From Flavobacterium sp. FEMGT703F (GTDB lineage: Bacteria > Bacteroidota > Bacteroidia > Flavobacteriales > Flavobacteriaceae), in NCBI GenBank assembly GCA_002786385.1, contig PGCN01000018.1:186001-250000 (forward strand): a stretch of 64,000 bases of DNA, given 5' to 3'. Shown here piece by piece: positions 8,489-18,034 of this stretch. A model generated the notes under the pieces. That model searched no databases. It was not told the origin of the DNA and saw only the letters and a list, made by a program, of their open reading frames with translations. The position numbers were made by a program, and so were the translations under genes. Position 1 is the stretch's first letter, and each line of letters begins with the position of its first letter.

Positions 8489-10765
8489 TTAAGGTTTTAT
8501 AATCAACACCGAAGGAATATCCTGCAACCACGACACTTCTTCATCCACCAAATGCTTCCACGTCTCCAAACTGAAAATCACCAAATCTTGCTCTAATAGA
8601 AACGGTTTGGTAATTTGGTTGGGTTGGAAAACATCAAACTTATCACCGTGTTTTTGCTCCAAAGCCTCTAATGAATTTTGAATCAAAAAGTTGTTTTTGG
8701 TGTGGTCGTTATTATCTAAAATCGTCACTTGTGCGTTATTGTTTTGCATCAATCGTTGGGCGTAATCAATCAGAAACACATCGCCAACGCTATAAATACC
8801 CAAGAAAACTTTATCGACTTGCTTTAAATCTTTGTCAATTAAAATTCCTAACGGTGTTTTGGTTTTGGAGATGATTAGTCGCGTTCGGTCATCGAAAGGC
8901 GAATTTTCGAACAAACCTTCTTTTCCTTTGAATTTGTCCAACAAACGATCCGGATTGATGATACGCGACGTAAAGCCCAACACTTTCCCTAAAATCGTAC
9001 CTTCAAAAATAGATTTTCCCAAACCTACCAAAACCAAATCGTATTTGCCTTCAAAAGCCACATCGGCTATATCGGTTTCAATATCTCCGGTGGCTTTGAA
9101 AATGGTAGTAATCTCTTGGTTGAGTTTTTTCGACTCTTTTACAATTGGATCAAAGGTTTCCTTTTCGTATTCTTCTATGTTAAAGGCATGCATTTCGTCG
9201 CTCATGGTTAAATGCATTGCGGTCACGTTGGCGGCTTCGGGCTGTCCTTTTACCAAGCTGTTGGCCAAGCGCAAAAGTGATTTGCCCTTTTCGTTATTGC
9301 CGAAAGAAATCAAAATTTTGAACTTCGAATTCTTTTTGACTTCCGAAGGAATAATGACGTCTTTGGTTTTAAAAATAAAGTTGATGATGTCGAGCGCCGG
9401 ACCGGTCATAAAGGTGGTTACCAAAGCCATAATCACCATCATGGTAAACACTTTTGGCGATAAAACGCCGAGTTCATAACCGATGTTCAATACGACCAAC
9501 TCCATCAATCCACGGGTATTCATCAAAGCGCCGATGGTCCAGCTCTCTCTCCAGTTCTGTCCGACAAAACGCGCCGCCAAAGCACTACCGAAAAACTTCC
9601 CTACTACAGCCACCAAAATGATATAGCCGGTAATTTTCCACAAATACGGTTCGTTGATTAATCCGATTTCGGTACGTAAACCGGTGAAAACGAAAAACAA
9701 CGGCAATAACAAAATCACAGAAACATCTTCTACTTTTTCTATAAAAACATTCCTGAATTTGGCAATATCGGGCATAATAGCACCGGCCATGAAGGCTCCG
9801 AAAAGCGCGTGAATGCCTATCACTTCAGTCAAATAAGCGGAAACCATCAAGGTCAGGAAAAAGATAGCTACTACCGATTTTTTAATATTTTCTTTCTTAG
9901 CATACAAATCGCCAACGCGTTTTAAAAACGGTTTCACTACAAAAAGCATCATTAAAACATACAAAACCGCCAAACCTATTATGTACAGCGAACTCACAAA
10001 ACTGCCGGCTTTTACAATAGCAATTACGGCGGCCAACAAACACCATGCTGTGATATCGTCGGCGGCTGCGCAGGTAATAACAATGGTTCCCAATCGGGTT
10101 TTGTGAATGCCTCGTTCTTGTACAATTCGGGCCAACACCGGAAAAGCTGTAATACTCATGGCAATTCCCATGAATAAGGCAAATGATAAAAATTCGACAC
10201 CTTCAGGCGTAAATTCGTGATTTTGATAGATAAAATAAGACAATCCGATACCTAAGGCAAACGGAATAACAATACTGGCATGACTGATGACGACAGCATC
10301 GTTGGCTTTGTTTTTGAGCACTTTTAAGTCGAGCTCCATTCCAATGACAAACATGAACAAAATCAATCCAACCTGACTCAATACTTGCAAATTGCCCAAG
10401 GAAGCCACGGGAAACAAGGCGTCTTTTAAATCGGGAAAATACAATCCGAATAACGACGGTCCGAGTACAATTCCGGCTATAATTTCACCAATGACAGACG
10501 GTTGCCCAATTTTTCTGAATATCCACCCAAAAATACGCGCCACTATGACGATGGAAATGATTTGTACGAGCAATAACGCCAACGGATGCTGCAAGTTATG
10601 AAACAGCGAACTCAAGAATTGTATCCACTGGCTGTCGGAAGAAGTAGGTGAAACAATTTTTCGGCCTACCTCTAAGAGTTTGCCTTGCTCAATTATCCAA
10701 TACATCAAGGCTGTAAAACCACCGGTAATGATTAGGTAAAATAACGTATTCTTTAAATTTCTCAT
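8489..10765 (-). CDS. Cation/proton antiporter (CPA2 type) with C-terminal cytosolic domain
   Basis: A 758-residue inner-membrane protein. Residues of about 55-455 hold some 12 hydrophobic segments of the Na+/H+ exchanger fold, including GEIIAGIVLGPSLFG, the ALFMGIAMSITAFPVLARI helix and the buried acidic pair in CAAADDITAW. One extra membrane segment precedes this domain. Residues of about 475-758 form a soluble tail that looks like tandem universal-stress-protein-like folds (KILISFGNNEKGKSLLRLAN; DLVLVGLGKSIFEG). The likely role is K+ or Na+ exchange for protons, gated through the tail; ion choice cannot be read from sequence. It is convergent with the DUF5686 gene and divergent from the MMPL exporter. 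Confidence 0.87.
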   Translation of the reverse strand: MRNLKNTLFYLIITGGFTALMYWIIEQGKLLEVGRKIVSPTSSDSQWIQFLSSLFHNLQHPLALLLVQIISIVIVARIFGWIFRKIGQPSVIGEIIAGIVLGPSLFGLYFPDLKDALFPVASLGNLQVLSQVGLILFMFVIGMELDLKVLKNKANDAVVISHASIVIPFALGIGLSYFIYQNHEFTPEGVEFLSFALFMGIAMSITAFPVLARIVQERGIHKTRLGTIVITCAAADDITAWCLLAAVIAIVKAGSFVSSLYIIGLAVLYVLMMLFVVKPFLKRVGDLYAKKENIKKSVVAIFFLTLMVSAYLTEVIGIHALFGAFMAGAIMPDIAKFRNVFIEKVEDVSVILLLPLFFVFTGLRTEIGLINEPYLWKITGYIILVAVVGKFFGSALAARFVGQNWRESWTIGALMNTRGLMELVVLNIGYELGVLSPKVFTMMVIMALVTTFMTGPALDIINFIFKTKDVIIPSEVKKNSKFKILISFGNNEKGKSLLRLANSLVKGQPEAANVTAMHLTMSDEMHAFNIEEYEKETFDPIVKESKKLNQEITTIFKATGDIETDIADVAFEGKYDLVLVGLGKSIFEGTILGKVLGFTSRIINPDRLLDKFKGKEGLFENSPFDDRTRLIISKTKTPLGILIDKDLKQVDKVFLGIYSVGDVFLIDYAQRLMQNNNAQVTILDNNDHTKNNFLIQNSLEALEQKHGDKFDVFQPNQITKPFLLEQDLVIFSLETWKHLVDEEVSWLQDIPSVLIIKP

Positions 10766-10924
10766 CCGAAAAAAGTTGTGCTTGTGCTTACAAAGATGCT
10801 AAAAAACCACGTATTTTTTTCACTTTTTTTACATCGATAACTATTAATTAAAATCAGCTTGAAAATTAAAGCAAAAATTAAGAAAACTTTACCCTGTATC
10901 ATCCTAATTTTTTGAGGTTTTGAT

Positions 10925-10932
10925 TACCTTTG
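10925..10932 (+). promoter_or_regulatory. Putative -7 box of the MMPL exporter gene
   Basis: TACCTTTG followed by CAACC fits the Bacteroidota -7 box. It covers the TTG codon that would extend the gene upstream, so it argues for the ATG at 10951 as the start. Confidence 0.5.
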
Positions 10933-10950
10933 CAACCCATTTTAGGTTTT

Positions 10951-13371
10951 ATGAAAAAGTTGTTAGGTATTGGTTTTTGGGAATTGGTAGCCCGAATTAT
11001 TCTGAGAAACAGAATTGTCATTTTGGGCAGTATTATTCTGATTACCATATTGCTTTCCTTACAATGGAAAAACATTCGTTTTACCCAAACCGAAGCCAAT
11101 TTGATTCCGGCTGATGATAAAGTGAATGTAGACTATCAAAAATTCCTGGATCAATTTGGCGAAGAAGGCAATTTGATTGTCATTGCCACCAAAGACAATC
11201 GCTTATTCACCCCAAAAGTTTACGCCGCTTGGAGCGAGTTGATGACGACTATCAAATCACACAAAGAAGTGAGTTTGGTGGTTTCGGTAGACAACTTGCA
11301 AAAACTAATCAAGAATGATTCGCTGGAGACTTTCGAACTCAAACCATTGGTGGATTCGAATAAAGTCCAAGATGAAAAGTATCTGAAAGCCATCAAAACC
11401 GAATTGTTTACCCGCTTGCCGTTTTACGAAGGCTTGTTATTCAACAAAAAAACCGGTGCGGTTCGTTCGGCCATTTACCTCGACAAGAAAATTGTAAACA
11501 CCAAAGCCCGAAAAGAATACGTGTTAAACGACTTGATTCCGGCCATAGAAAAATTTGAGAAAACAACTCAAATTGACCTCCATACTTCCGGTATGCCTTA
11601 CATTCGAACTTTGAATGCCAAAACCATCATTGACGAAATTGGCTTGTTCATCGGCGCGGCTTTGTTGATTACTTCACTGATTTTCTTCTACTTTTTCCGC
11701 TCATTCCGCGCTACGCTAATCTCGATGATCGTGGTTATTATCGGCGTAATGTGGTCGTTCGGATTAATGGGATTATTGGGTTACGAGATTACGGTTTTGA
11801 CCGCTTTGGTACCAACATTAGTGATTGTAATCGGAATACCGAATTGTATTTTCTTCATCAACAAATACCATCAGGAATACCACAAACATTCCAACAAAGC
11901 CAAATCCTTACAACGCGTGATTACCAAAACCGGTACAGCGACTTTGATGACCAACATCACTACAGCGGTTGGTTTTGCCACTTTTATTGCTACCAATAAT
12001 GTGTTGTTGCGTGAATTCGGTGTAGTGACTACCATCAATATTTTGGCGATTTATCTCTTGAGTTTGTTGTTGATTCCGATATTTTTCAGCTACATCCCAT
12101 CGCCTATCCCAAGACATTTAGGTCATTTGGAACGCGAATCGTTGACATCATTTTTGAAATGGATTGTCAACACGGTAAAATACAACCGATTGGGAGTTTA
12201 CATCACCGCTATTTGCTTATTGGTTTTCGGTTTGATAGGTATCAACAAAATTCGGATTTCGGGCAGTATTATTGAAGACATGCCTAAAAAAACGGCTTTT
12301 TTTGAAGACATACGCTTCTTTGAAAAAGAATTTGATGGTGTGATGCCTTTGGAAATCATGATTGATACCAAACGAAAAAACGGCGCCATGAAAGGCAGCA
12401 ACTTGCGCAGAATGGAAGAATTGGAGCAAACCATCATCGACATTCCGGAGCTTTCCAAACCGTTGTCGATTGTAAACATTGCCAAAAGTTTCAACCAGGC
12501 GTATTACAACGGAAATCCTGATTTTTACACTTTACCTTCGGCTAATGAAGAAATGTTTTTACTGCCGTATATCAAGAATTCCATTAAAAACACTAAAGAC
12601 AATCAGCTCAAAAGTTATATCTCTGCAGACGGAAGTATTGCCCGTATGACCACTTTTATCAAAGACGAAAACGGCGAAAAAATGGATGCCATCGAAGCAC
12701 ACATCCGCAATAAAGTCGACAAATTATTCCCGTCACCAAGATACGAAGTCATCATTACCGGAAAACCATCGGTATTTCAAAAAGGAACGCAATATTTGCT
12801 AGACAACTTATTGTCTTCTTTACTGTTTGCGTTTTTCCTAACCGGAGGATTGGTGGCTATTATGTTTCGTTCCTTCAAAATGGTGTTGGTTTCTATCATC
12901 CCGAATTTGTTACCACTTATCATGACCGCCGGTTTGATGGGCTTTTTGGGCATTCCGTTAAAGCCTTCTACATTGTTAGTTTTCGGGATCGCTTTCGGAA
13001 TGTCGGTCGACGACACCTTGCGCTTTTTGGCCCAATACCGATTGGAGTTGTCGCGCAACGATTGGAAAATCAAGAAATCGGTTTTTGCCACGTTTGATGA
13101 TGCCGGAATCAGTATGTTTTACACGTCAATCGTATTGTTTTTCGGATTCTCGGTTTTCATGTTATCGAGCTTTGGCGGCACAGTAGCTTTGGGCGGATTG
13201 GTCGCTTTGACGCTTTCTTTCGGGATGCTGTCTAACTTGGTATTGTTGCCATCGTTAGTACTGTCGTTAAATAAAACTTTGGCCAACCAGCAAGAATTAC
13301 CGGAACCAACCATCGACATCTTAGAACATACCGACGAAGAAATTGATGCGCTAGAAAAAAACAATAAATAA
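10951..13371 (+). CDS. MMPL/RND-family transporter
   Basis: An 806-residue membrane protein with the two-fold RND layout. TM1 lies near the N-terminus and a periplasmic domain of about 190 residues follows. Then come a block of about six helices (FRATLISMIVVIIGVMWS region), a second periplasmic domain, and a final helix block with FGMSVDDTLRFLAQYR, where the paired acidic residues resemble the proton-relay positions of RND proteins. The size and the absence of a partner adaptor point to the MMPL-type/HpnN-like branch, which moves lipids or other hydrophobic cargo; the substrate is unknown. The ATG at 10951 is preferred because a -7 box overlaps the TTG at 10930. Confidence 0.87.
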   Translation: MKKLLGIGFWELVARIILRNRIVILGSIILITILLSLQWKNIRFTQTEANLIPADDKVNVDYQKFLDQFGEEGNLIVIATKDNRLFTPKVYAAWSELMTTIKSHKEVSLVVSVDNLQKLIKNDSLETFELKPLVDSNKVQDEKYLKAIKTELFTRLPFYEGLLFNKKTGAVRSAIYLDKKIVNTKARKEYVLNDLIPAIEKFEKTTQIDLHTSGMPYIRTLNAKTIIDEIGLFIGAALLITSLIFFYFFRSFRATLISMIVVIIGVMWSFGLMGLLGYEITVLTALVPTLVIVIGIPNCIFFINKYHQEYHKHSNKAKSLQRVITKTGTATLMTNITTAVGFATFIATNNVLLREFGVVTTINILAIYLLSLLLIPIFFSYIPSPIPRHLGHLERESLTSFLKWIVNTVKYNRLGVYITAICLLVFGLIGINKIRISGSIIEDMPKKTAFFEDIRFFEKEFDGVMPLEIMIDTKRKNGAMKGSNLRRMEELEQTIIDIPELSKPLSIVNIAKSFNQAYYNGNPDFYTLPSANEEMFLLPYIKNSIKNTKDNQLKSYISADGSIARMTTFIKDENGEKMDAIEAHIRNKVDKLFPSPRYEVIITGKPSVFQKGTQYLLDNLLSSLLFAFFLTGGLVAIMFRSFKMVLVSIIPNLLPLIMTAGLMGFLGIPLKPSTLLVFGIAFGMSVDDTLRFLAQYRLELSRNDWKIKKSVFATFDDAGISMFYTSIVLFFGFSVFMLSSFGGTVALGGLVALTLSFGMLSNLVLLPSLVLSLNKTLANQQELPEPTIDILEHTDEEIDALEKNNK

Positions 13372-13373
13372 TT

Positions 13374-13381
13374 TATATTTG
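13374..13381 (+). promoter_or_regulatory. Putative -7 box of asnS
   Basis: TATATTTG, followed by CG, lies 50 bases before the asnS start and directly after the preceding stop codon. The spacer after it is an AT-rich 'ctaaaatcta/tttaatatctga' repeat. Confidence 0.45.
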
Positions 13382-13430
13382 CGTTAAGATTCTAAAATCT
13401 ACTATTTAAAATTTAATATCTGATATTCTA

Positions 13431-14876
13431 ATGAGACATTCAAAAGTAAAAGACTTACTGAGCAGCGAGAAAACGAATTATGAGGTAACCGTTAAAGGTT
13501 GGGTAAGAACTTTTAGAAACAATCAGTTTATTGCTTTAAACGATGGTTCAACCATTCATAACTTACAGTGTGTAGTTGATTTTGAAAACACACCGGAAGC
13601 CACTTTGAAAAGAATCAACACCGGAACGGCTGTAGCTTTAACCGGAAAGTTGGTAGAAAGCCAAGGTGCCGGTCAAAAATATGAAATCCAAGTTGCCCAA
13701 TTGGAAATTTTGGGCGATTGCGATGCGGAGAAATTCCCAATGCAACCAAAAAAACACTCATTGGAATTCTTAAGAGAAAATGCGCATTTGCGTGTGCGAA
13801 CCAATGCGTTCGGAGCTATTATGAGAGTGCGTTCGGTATTGGCCCATGCGGTTCATACCTATTTTCAAGACAGAGGTTTTGTGTATGTGAACACGCCAAT
13901 TATCACCGGAGCTGATGCAGAAGGTGCAGGCGAAATGTTCCAAGTTACTTCTTTGCCTTTGGATAATTTGCCTAAAAACGAAGAGGGCAACATCGATTAC
14001 AAAAAAGATTTCTTCGGAAAACATACCAATTTAACCGTTTCCGGTCAGTTAGAAGGCGAAACCTTCGCTATGGCTTTGGGACAAATTTATACTTTCGGTC
14101 CAACGTTCCGCGCGGAAAACTCGAATACTTCTCGTCACTTGGCTGAATTTTGGATGATTGAGCCGGAAGTAGCTTTCAACGATTTGATAGACAACATGGA
14201 TTTGGCAGAAGATTTCATCAAGTTTGTCATCAATTATGCGGTAGAAAGATGTGCCGATGACTTGAAATTCTTGGAAGGCCGATTATTAGACGAAGAAAAA
14301 CAAAAGCCACAAGCGGAACGCAGCGAAATGGCTTTGTTAGAGAAATTGAACTTCGTTTTGAACAACGATTTCAAACGTGTTTCTTACACTGAGGCTATCG
14401 ATATTTTAAGAGATTCGACGCCGAATAAAAAGAAAAAATTCCAATACCTTATTGAAGAATGGGGCGCCGATTTACAAAGTGAACACGAACGTTTCCTAGT
14501 TGAAAAACACTTCAAATGTCCGGTAATTTTGTTTGATTATCCGGCCAAAATTAAAGCCTTCTATATGCGTTTGAACGACAATACCGAGCCGGGCAGAGAA
14601 ACCGTTCGTGCCATGGACATCTTGTTTCCGGGTATCGGAGAAATCGTAGGCGGTTCTCAAAGAGAAGAGCGTTACGATGTTTTGGTAGAAAAAATGAAAG
14701 CCATCGGCATAGATGAAGAAGAATTATGGTGGTATTTAGACACCCGTCGATTTGGTTCTGCCGTTCACTCCGGCTTCGGATTAGGCTTTGAACGTTTGGT
14801 ACTTTTTGTAACCGGAATGACCAACATCAGAGACGTAATTCCGTTCCCGAGAACACCGCAAAATGCAGAATTTTAA
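13431..14876 (+). CDS. asnS: Asparagine--tRNA ligase
   Basis: AsnS charges tRNA-Asn with asparagine. At 481 residues it is of typical bacterial length. The N-terminal OB fold ([20 protein letters not shown]) binds the anticodon. The class II catalytic core carries motif 2-like [21 protein letters not shown] and ends with motif 3, [15 protein letters not shown]. The Asn rather than Asp specificity is supported by overall similarity to the bacterial AsnS pattern; a separate aspS is at 50966-52720. Its spacer to rpoN contains a 17-bp perfect hairpin. Confidence 0.96.
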   Translation: MRHSKVKDLLSSEKTNYEVTVKGWVRTFRNNQFIALNDGSTIHNLQCVVDFENTPEATLKRINTGTAVALTGKLVESQGAGQKYEIQVAQLEILGDCDAEKFPMQPKKHSLEFLRENAHLRVRTNAFGAIMRVRSVLAHAVHTYFQDRGFVYVNTPIITGADAEGAGEMFQVTSLPLDNLPKNEEGNIDYKKDFFGKHTNLTVSGQLEGETFAMALGQIYTFGPTFRAENSNTSRHLAEFWMIEPEVAFNDLIDNMDLAEDFIKFVINYAVERCADDLKFLEGRLLDEEKQKPQAERSEMALLEKLNFVLNNDFKRVSYTEAIDILRDSTPNKKKKFQYLIEEWGADLQSEHERFLVEKHFKCPVILFDYPAKIKAFYMRLNDNTEPGRETVRAMDILFPGIGEIVGGSQREERYDVLVEKMKAIGIDEEELWWYLDTRRFGSAVHSGFGLGFERLVLFVTGMTNIRDVIPFPRTPQNAEF

Positions 14877-14888
14877 AGAATGTTTTGG

Positions 14889-14942
14889 GTTGTAAGTTGT
14901 AGGTTCTATGTTAACTTCAACTCACAACCTACAACTTACAAC
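14889..14942. repeat. Perfect 17-bp stem hairpin in the asnS-rpoN spacer
   Basis: GTTGTAAGTTGTAGGTT (14889-14905) pairs perfectly with AACCTACAACTTACAAC (14926-14942) around a 20-base loop. It shares its core with the pyrH-frr spacer hairpin. An A-run, not a T-run, follows it before the rpoN ATG. Confidence 0.8.
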
Positions 14943-14956
14943 ATACAACAAAAAAA

Positions 14957-16423
14957 ATGCTCAAACAATTTCTAAATCTTAAACTCACCCAGAAATTATC
15001 GCCTCAGCAAATCCAGCTGATGAAGTTAATTCAGTTGCCTACGCAAGCTTTTGAACAAAGGCTGAAAGAGGAATTGGTAGAGAATCCGGCTCTGGAAAGC
15101 GGAAAAGAAGAAGAGGAATTGTATGAGAAAGACGAATTTGACAACAATGACGAGTACGATGAGTTCGACGATAACGAAAACATCGACACCGATGAAATCA
15201 ACATCGACGAGTATTTAAGTGACGACGAAACGCCCGAATACAAACTACAAGCCAACAACTACAGCGACGACGATGACGACCGCGAAATGCCGTTCGCCGC
15301 ACCGGTTAGCTTTCATCAGGATTTGATCAACCAATTAAATACCTTTATTTTAACCGATGAACAACGTGAGATTGCCGAGTTTTTGGTGGGCAGTATAGAC
15401 GATGACGGTTATTTGCGAAGAAGCATTTCGGATATGGTGGATGATATGGCCTTCACCCAAGGCATCTATACCGATGAAAAAACGGTGGAAAAGATATTAC
15501 ACATAGTCCACGAATTAGAACCTGCCGGCGTTGGTGCGCGCGACTTACAAGAATGTTTATTATTGCAGTTGAAGCACAAAACGCCAACTGAATCCGTTGA
15601 TTTGGCCATCAATATCATCGAAAATCAGTTTGATGCTTTTACTAAAAAACACTACGAAAAACTATTACAGAAATACGAGATTACCCAAGATCGCCTAAAA
15701 AAAGCCATTGAGGAAATCGAAAAACTAAATCCAAAACCGGGAGGTTCGTTTGACAGCAGTAGCCGAGTTATCGAACAAATTGTACCCGATTTTACCATCA
15801 GAATTGTAGATGGTGAATTAGAATTGACGCTCAACGGCAGAAATGCGCCAACCTTACACGTTTCCAAAGATTATCAGGAAATGTTACAAACATATAAAGA
15901 TTCCCGCGACAAATCGCACCAACAAAAAGATGCAGTGCAGTTCATCAAACAAAAATTGGACTCGGCCAAATGGTTTATTGACGCCATCAGACAACGCCAG
16001 GAAACGCTTTTTGTTACGATGAATGCCATCATGCATTTCCAAAGTGAGTATTTCTTGGATGGTGAAGAAACCAAACTCAAACCGATGATTTTAAAGGATA
16101 TCGCTGATTTGGTTGGATTGGATATCTCAACGGTTTCTCGTGTAGCCAACAGCAAATATGTGGATACACCTTACGGCACTAAACTGATTAAAGAATTTTT
16201 CTCGGAAGCGATGAAAAACGACCAAGGCGAAGACGTATCGACTTTGGAAATCAAAAAAATTCTGAAAACGGTAATCGAGGAAGAAGACAAAACCAAACCG
16301 CTACCGGACGATCAATTGGCTGAAATCTTAAAAGAAAAAGGTTATCCTATTGCCCGAAGAACGATTGCTAAATACCGTGAGTTATTGGACATTCCGGTGG
16401 CTAGAATGAGAAAAAAGATTTAA
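14957..16423 (+). CDS. rpoN: RNA polymerase sigma-54 factor RpoN
   Basis: Sigma-54 directs core RNA polymerase to -24/-12 promoters that need AAA+ activators. The 488 residues show all three regions: an N-terminal glutamine/leucine-rich Region I (LTQKLSPQQIQLMKLIQLP), a strongly acidic Region II at about 50-110, and Region III with core-binding and helix-turn-helix parts (ADLVGLDISTVSRVANSKYV). It ends with the RpoN box ARRTIAKYRE. No activator gene lies in this window. It starts 80 bases after asnS and is followed after 12 bases by the PAP2-like gene. Confidence 0.96.
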   Translation: MLKQFLNLKLTQKLSPQQIQLMKLIQLPTQAFEQRLKEELVENPALESGKEEEELYEKDEFDNNDEYDEFDDNENIDTDEINIDEYLSDDETPEYKLQANNYSDDDDDREMPFAAPVSFHQDLINQLNTFILTDEQREIAEFLVGSIDDDGYLRRSISDMVDDMAFTQGIYTDEKTVEKILHIVHELEPAGVGARDLQECLLLQLKHKTPTESVDLAINIIENQFDAFTKKHYEKLLQKYEITQDRLKKAIEEIEKLNPKPGGSFDSSSRVIEQIVPDFTIRIVDGELELTLNGRNAPTLHVSKDYQEMLQTYKDSRDKSHQQKDAVQFIKQKLDSAKWFIDAIRQRQETLFVTMNAIMHFQSEYFLDGEETKLKPMILKDIADLVGLDISTVSRVANSKYVDTPYGTKLIKEFFSEAMKNDQGEDVSTLEIKKILKTVIEEEDKTKPLPDDQLAEILKEKGYPIARRTIAKYRELLDIPVARMRKKI

Positions 16424-16435
16424 ACCAAATCACTT

Positions 16436-17041
16436 TTGAAAAAATTCCTCCCGTTTTTCTCGTACGCCTTACACCCTATTTTTGTTCCGCTGTTGGGAAC
16501 TCTTTTTTATGTTTGGCTCGACTCCCGTTACATGACTTTCGGGCAATACATGGTTTTGTTTTTACAGGTCATTATTATCACTTTCTTTTTGCCTATCGCC
16601 TTTTTTTACCTGTTGCGAACCTTTGGAAAAATCGATAGCATTATGCTCTCGGATTTGTCTCATAGAAAGATTCCGTTAGTGCTGCACATCTGCTTGTTGT
16701 CGGTATTAATCCAAAAAAGCATTACAGCGGACTTATTTCCTTCTCTCCATTATTTCTTTATGGGCGGCATTATCAGTGCAGCTGTTGCCTTTTTATTGTT
16801 ATACACCAAAATAAAAGCCAGCATACACATGATTGGCATCAGTGCATTGACTGTTTTTGCAATTGGATTGAGTTTAAAAAACGAATTGAATACTGTTAGC
16901 CTAGTGGCTTTTTTGGTAGTGCTGAACGGTCTAGTGGCTTCCTCCCGTTTGGTAATGAAAGCGCATACCAACAAAGAATTGCTGATTGGGTTTTTGTGTG
17001 GTGTTTTACCACAAGTCGGATTGTTGTATTATTGGTTATAA
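16436..17041 (+). CDS. PAP2-superfamily-like membrane protein, degenerate motifs
   Basis: A 201-residue protein with about six hydrophobic helices and a TTG start 12 bases after rpoN. The segment SSRLVMKAHTNKE resembles the third PAP2 phosphatase motif (SR, five residues, H, three residues, acidic, with Glu for Asp). SHRKIP and SIHMIG lie where the KxxxxxxRP and PSGH motifs would be, but neither is canonical. It may be a diverged lipid phosphatase or a non-catalytic relative. The tail-to-tail overlap with porT is six bases. Confidence 0.65.
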   Translation: MKKFLPFFSYALHPIFVPLLGTLFYVWLDSRYMTFGQYMVLFLQVIIITFFLPIAFFYLLRTFGKIDSIMLSDLSHRKIPLVLHICLLSVLIQKSITADLFPSLHYFFMGGIISAAVAFLLLYTKIKASIHMIGISALTVFAIGLSLKNELNTVSLVAFLVVLNGLVASSRLVMKAHTNKELLIGFLCGVLPQVGLLYYWL

Positions 17042-17731
17042 GATGTAAAACATCAAGCCAAATTTGGCCGTGTTCATATCGATAGTCTGCCCGTCAATTT
17101 TGGCATCAGAAGTAAAGATGGGATTAAATCCGTAATAGGCGTAAATATTCCATGTATTCCATCCGGTAGATAGGTAAAGTCCATAATTAAACTTACTCAA
17201 ATCATTTAAATTAGTGTTGGTCAAATTTCCGGCAGTAGAGACCAGCTTGTATTGATTTGCAACTAAATAGCTGAGTTTAACTCCCAAATGCACACGCCAA
17301 AATCGGTGATTGTCAGGCGTTGCGTTTCGCCAACGAAATTCAACCGGCAAATCAACATAGTGTAAAGAAAGTTTGTCTTTAGAGACAGAAACGCCTTCAG
17401 CATTTAAAATCTCATAAATAGTGGTATTATTACTTTCAAAAATCCCTAAATTCTGATTATAAACCGACAACGAATAGCCCAAACCGGCTGCCACAGCAAA
17501 GGTTCTGGAAGCATTTATCGGCATGTCGCGTAAAAATCCAACCGAAAATCCGGGTGAAAATTTAGTCTGTTGTAAACCATCGGGAACCTTTTGTAGCGTA
17601 TTGTAGGTAATATTTAAGTAAAATTGGTCTTCACGGAAGAGCGAATCAGGCGCATCAAAATCGGTTTCCACATTCTGAGCCAAGGCACTTGCTGCGGAAA
17701 ACAAGAATAATAAAAGGATTTTGATTCTCAT
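17036..17731 (-). CDS. porT: Type IX secretion system outer-membrane protein PorT
   Basis: PorT is an outer-membrane barrel needed for type IX secretion in Porphyromonas and flavobacteria. The 231-residue product has a signal peptide (ending SALAQ, about 1-19) and then beta-strand-rich sequence. Segments such as FREDQFYLNITYNTLQ, FSPGFSVGFLRDMPIN and LHYVDLPVEFRWR are of the kind I associate with PorT, and the protein ends GLMFYIL. The assignment rests on recognition rather than a catalytic motif; a generic porin-family barrel is the alternative. It agrees with the T9SS-sorted protein at 23107-26871. Confidence 0.72.
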   Translation of the reverse strand: MRIKILLLFLFSAASALAQNVETDFDAPDSLFREDQFYLNITYNTLQKVPDGLQQTKFSPGFSVGFLRDMPINASRTFAVAAGLGYSLSVYNQNLGIFESNNTTIYEILNAEGVSVSKDKLSLHYVDLPVEFRWRNATPDNHRFWRVHLGVKLSYLVANQYKLVSTAGNLTNTNLNDLSKFNYGLYLSTGWNTWNIYAYYGFNPIFTSDAKIDGQTIDMNTAKFGLMFYIL

Positions 17732-17834
17732 AACTTGAACTAAAGTTTAGCGAATGTACGGCATTTCAACGGAATAAACAATCGTTGAAGGTTCACTTAT
17801 TACAATAGAATTATGGTGATATAGAATGCTCTTC

Positions 17835-17934
17835 GGGATTACCTGCGGTGATCCGCAATAGGAAAACTGTCGTTGAAAACCAAGCCATTTGCAATGGCTG
17901 TTTTCTTTTTACAGAAAAAAAATTAGAAAGTGAA
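17835..17934 (+). repeat. 100-bp tandem repeat, copy 1
   Basis: This copy begins GGGATTACCTGCGG and is identical to copy 2 except for one base (A at 17863, G at 17963). It contains an 8-bp hairpin (GGATTACC-TGC-GGTGATCC) and a terminator-like hairpin with a T-tract at 17875-17910. It lacks a reading frame of useful length. Confidence 0.93.
17875..17910 (+). terminator. Terminator-like hairpin in repeat copy 1
   Basis: GAAAAC...GCCATT and AATGGC...GTTTTC form a two-part stem with a TGC loop, followed by TTTTCTTTTT. What it would terminate on the plus strand is unclear, because the upstream genes on that strand end at 17041. Confidence 0.6.
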
Positions 17935-18034
17935 GGGATTACCTGCGGTGATCCGCAATAGGGAAACTGTCGTTGAAAACCAAGCCATTTGCAATGGCTG
18001 TTTTCTTTTTACAGAAAAAAAATTAGAAAGTGAA
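17935..18034 (+). repeat. 100-bp tandem repeat, copy 2
   Basis: This directly abuts copy 1, with 99 of 100 bases identical. Its last 32 bases form the left arm of an inverted repeat with the sequence next to the tRNA-Ser terminator. Confidence 0.93.
17975..18010 (+). terminator. Terminator-like hairpin in repeat copy 2
   Basis: This is the same structure as in copy 1, repeated exactly 100 bases downstream. Confidence 0.6.

Noticed and set aside
8832..9479. A 215-codon open frame on the plus strand inside the antiporter gene
   Set aside because: It is antisense to a clear antiporter gene, has no domain or promoter, and is explained by the codon bias of the opposite strand.
10930..10950. TTG start for the MMPL exporter
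   Set aside because: A TAnnTTTG box overlaps this codon, so transcription probably starts after it; the ATG at 10951 is better.
17835..18034. CRISPR-like array
   Set aside because: There are only two directly adjacent 100-bp units with no unique spacers and no cas genes.
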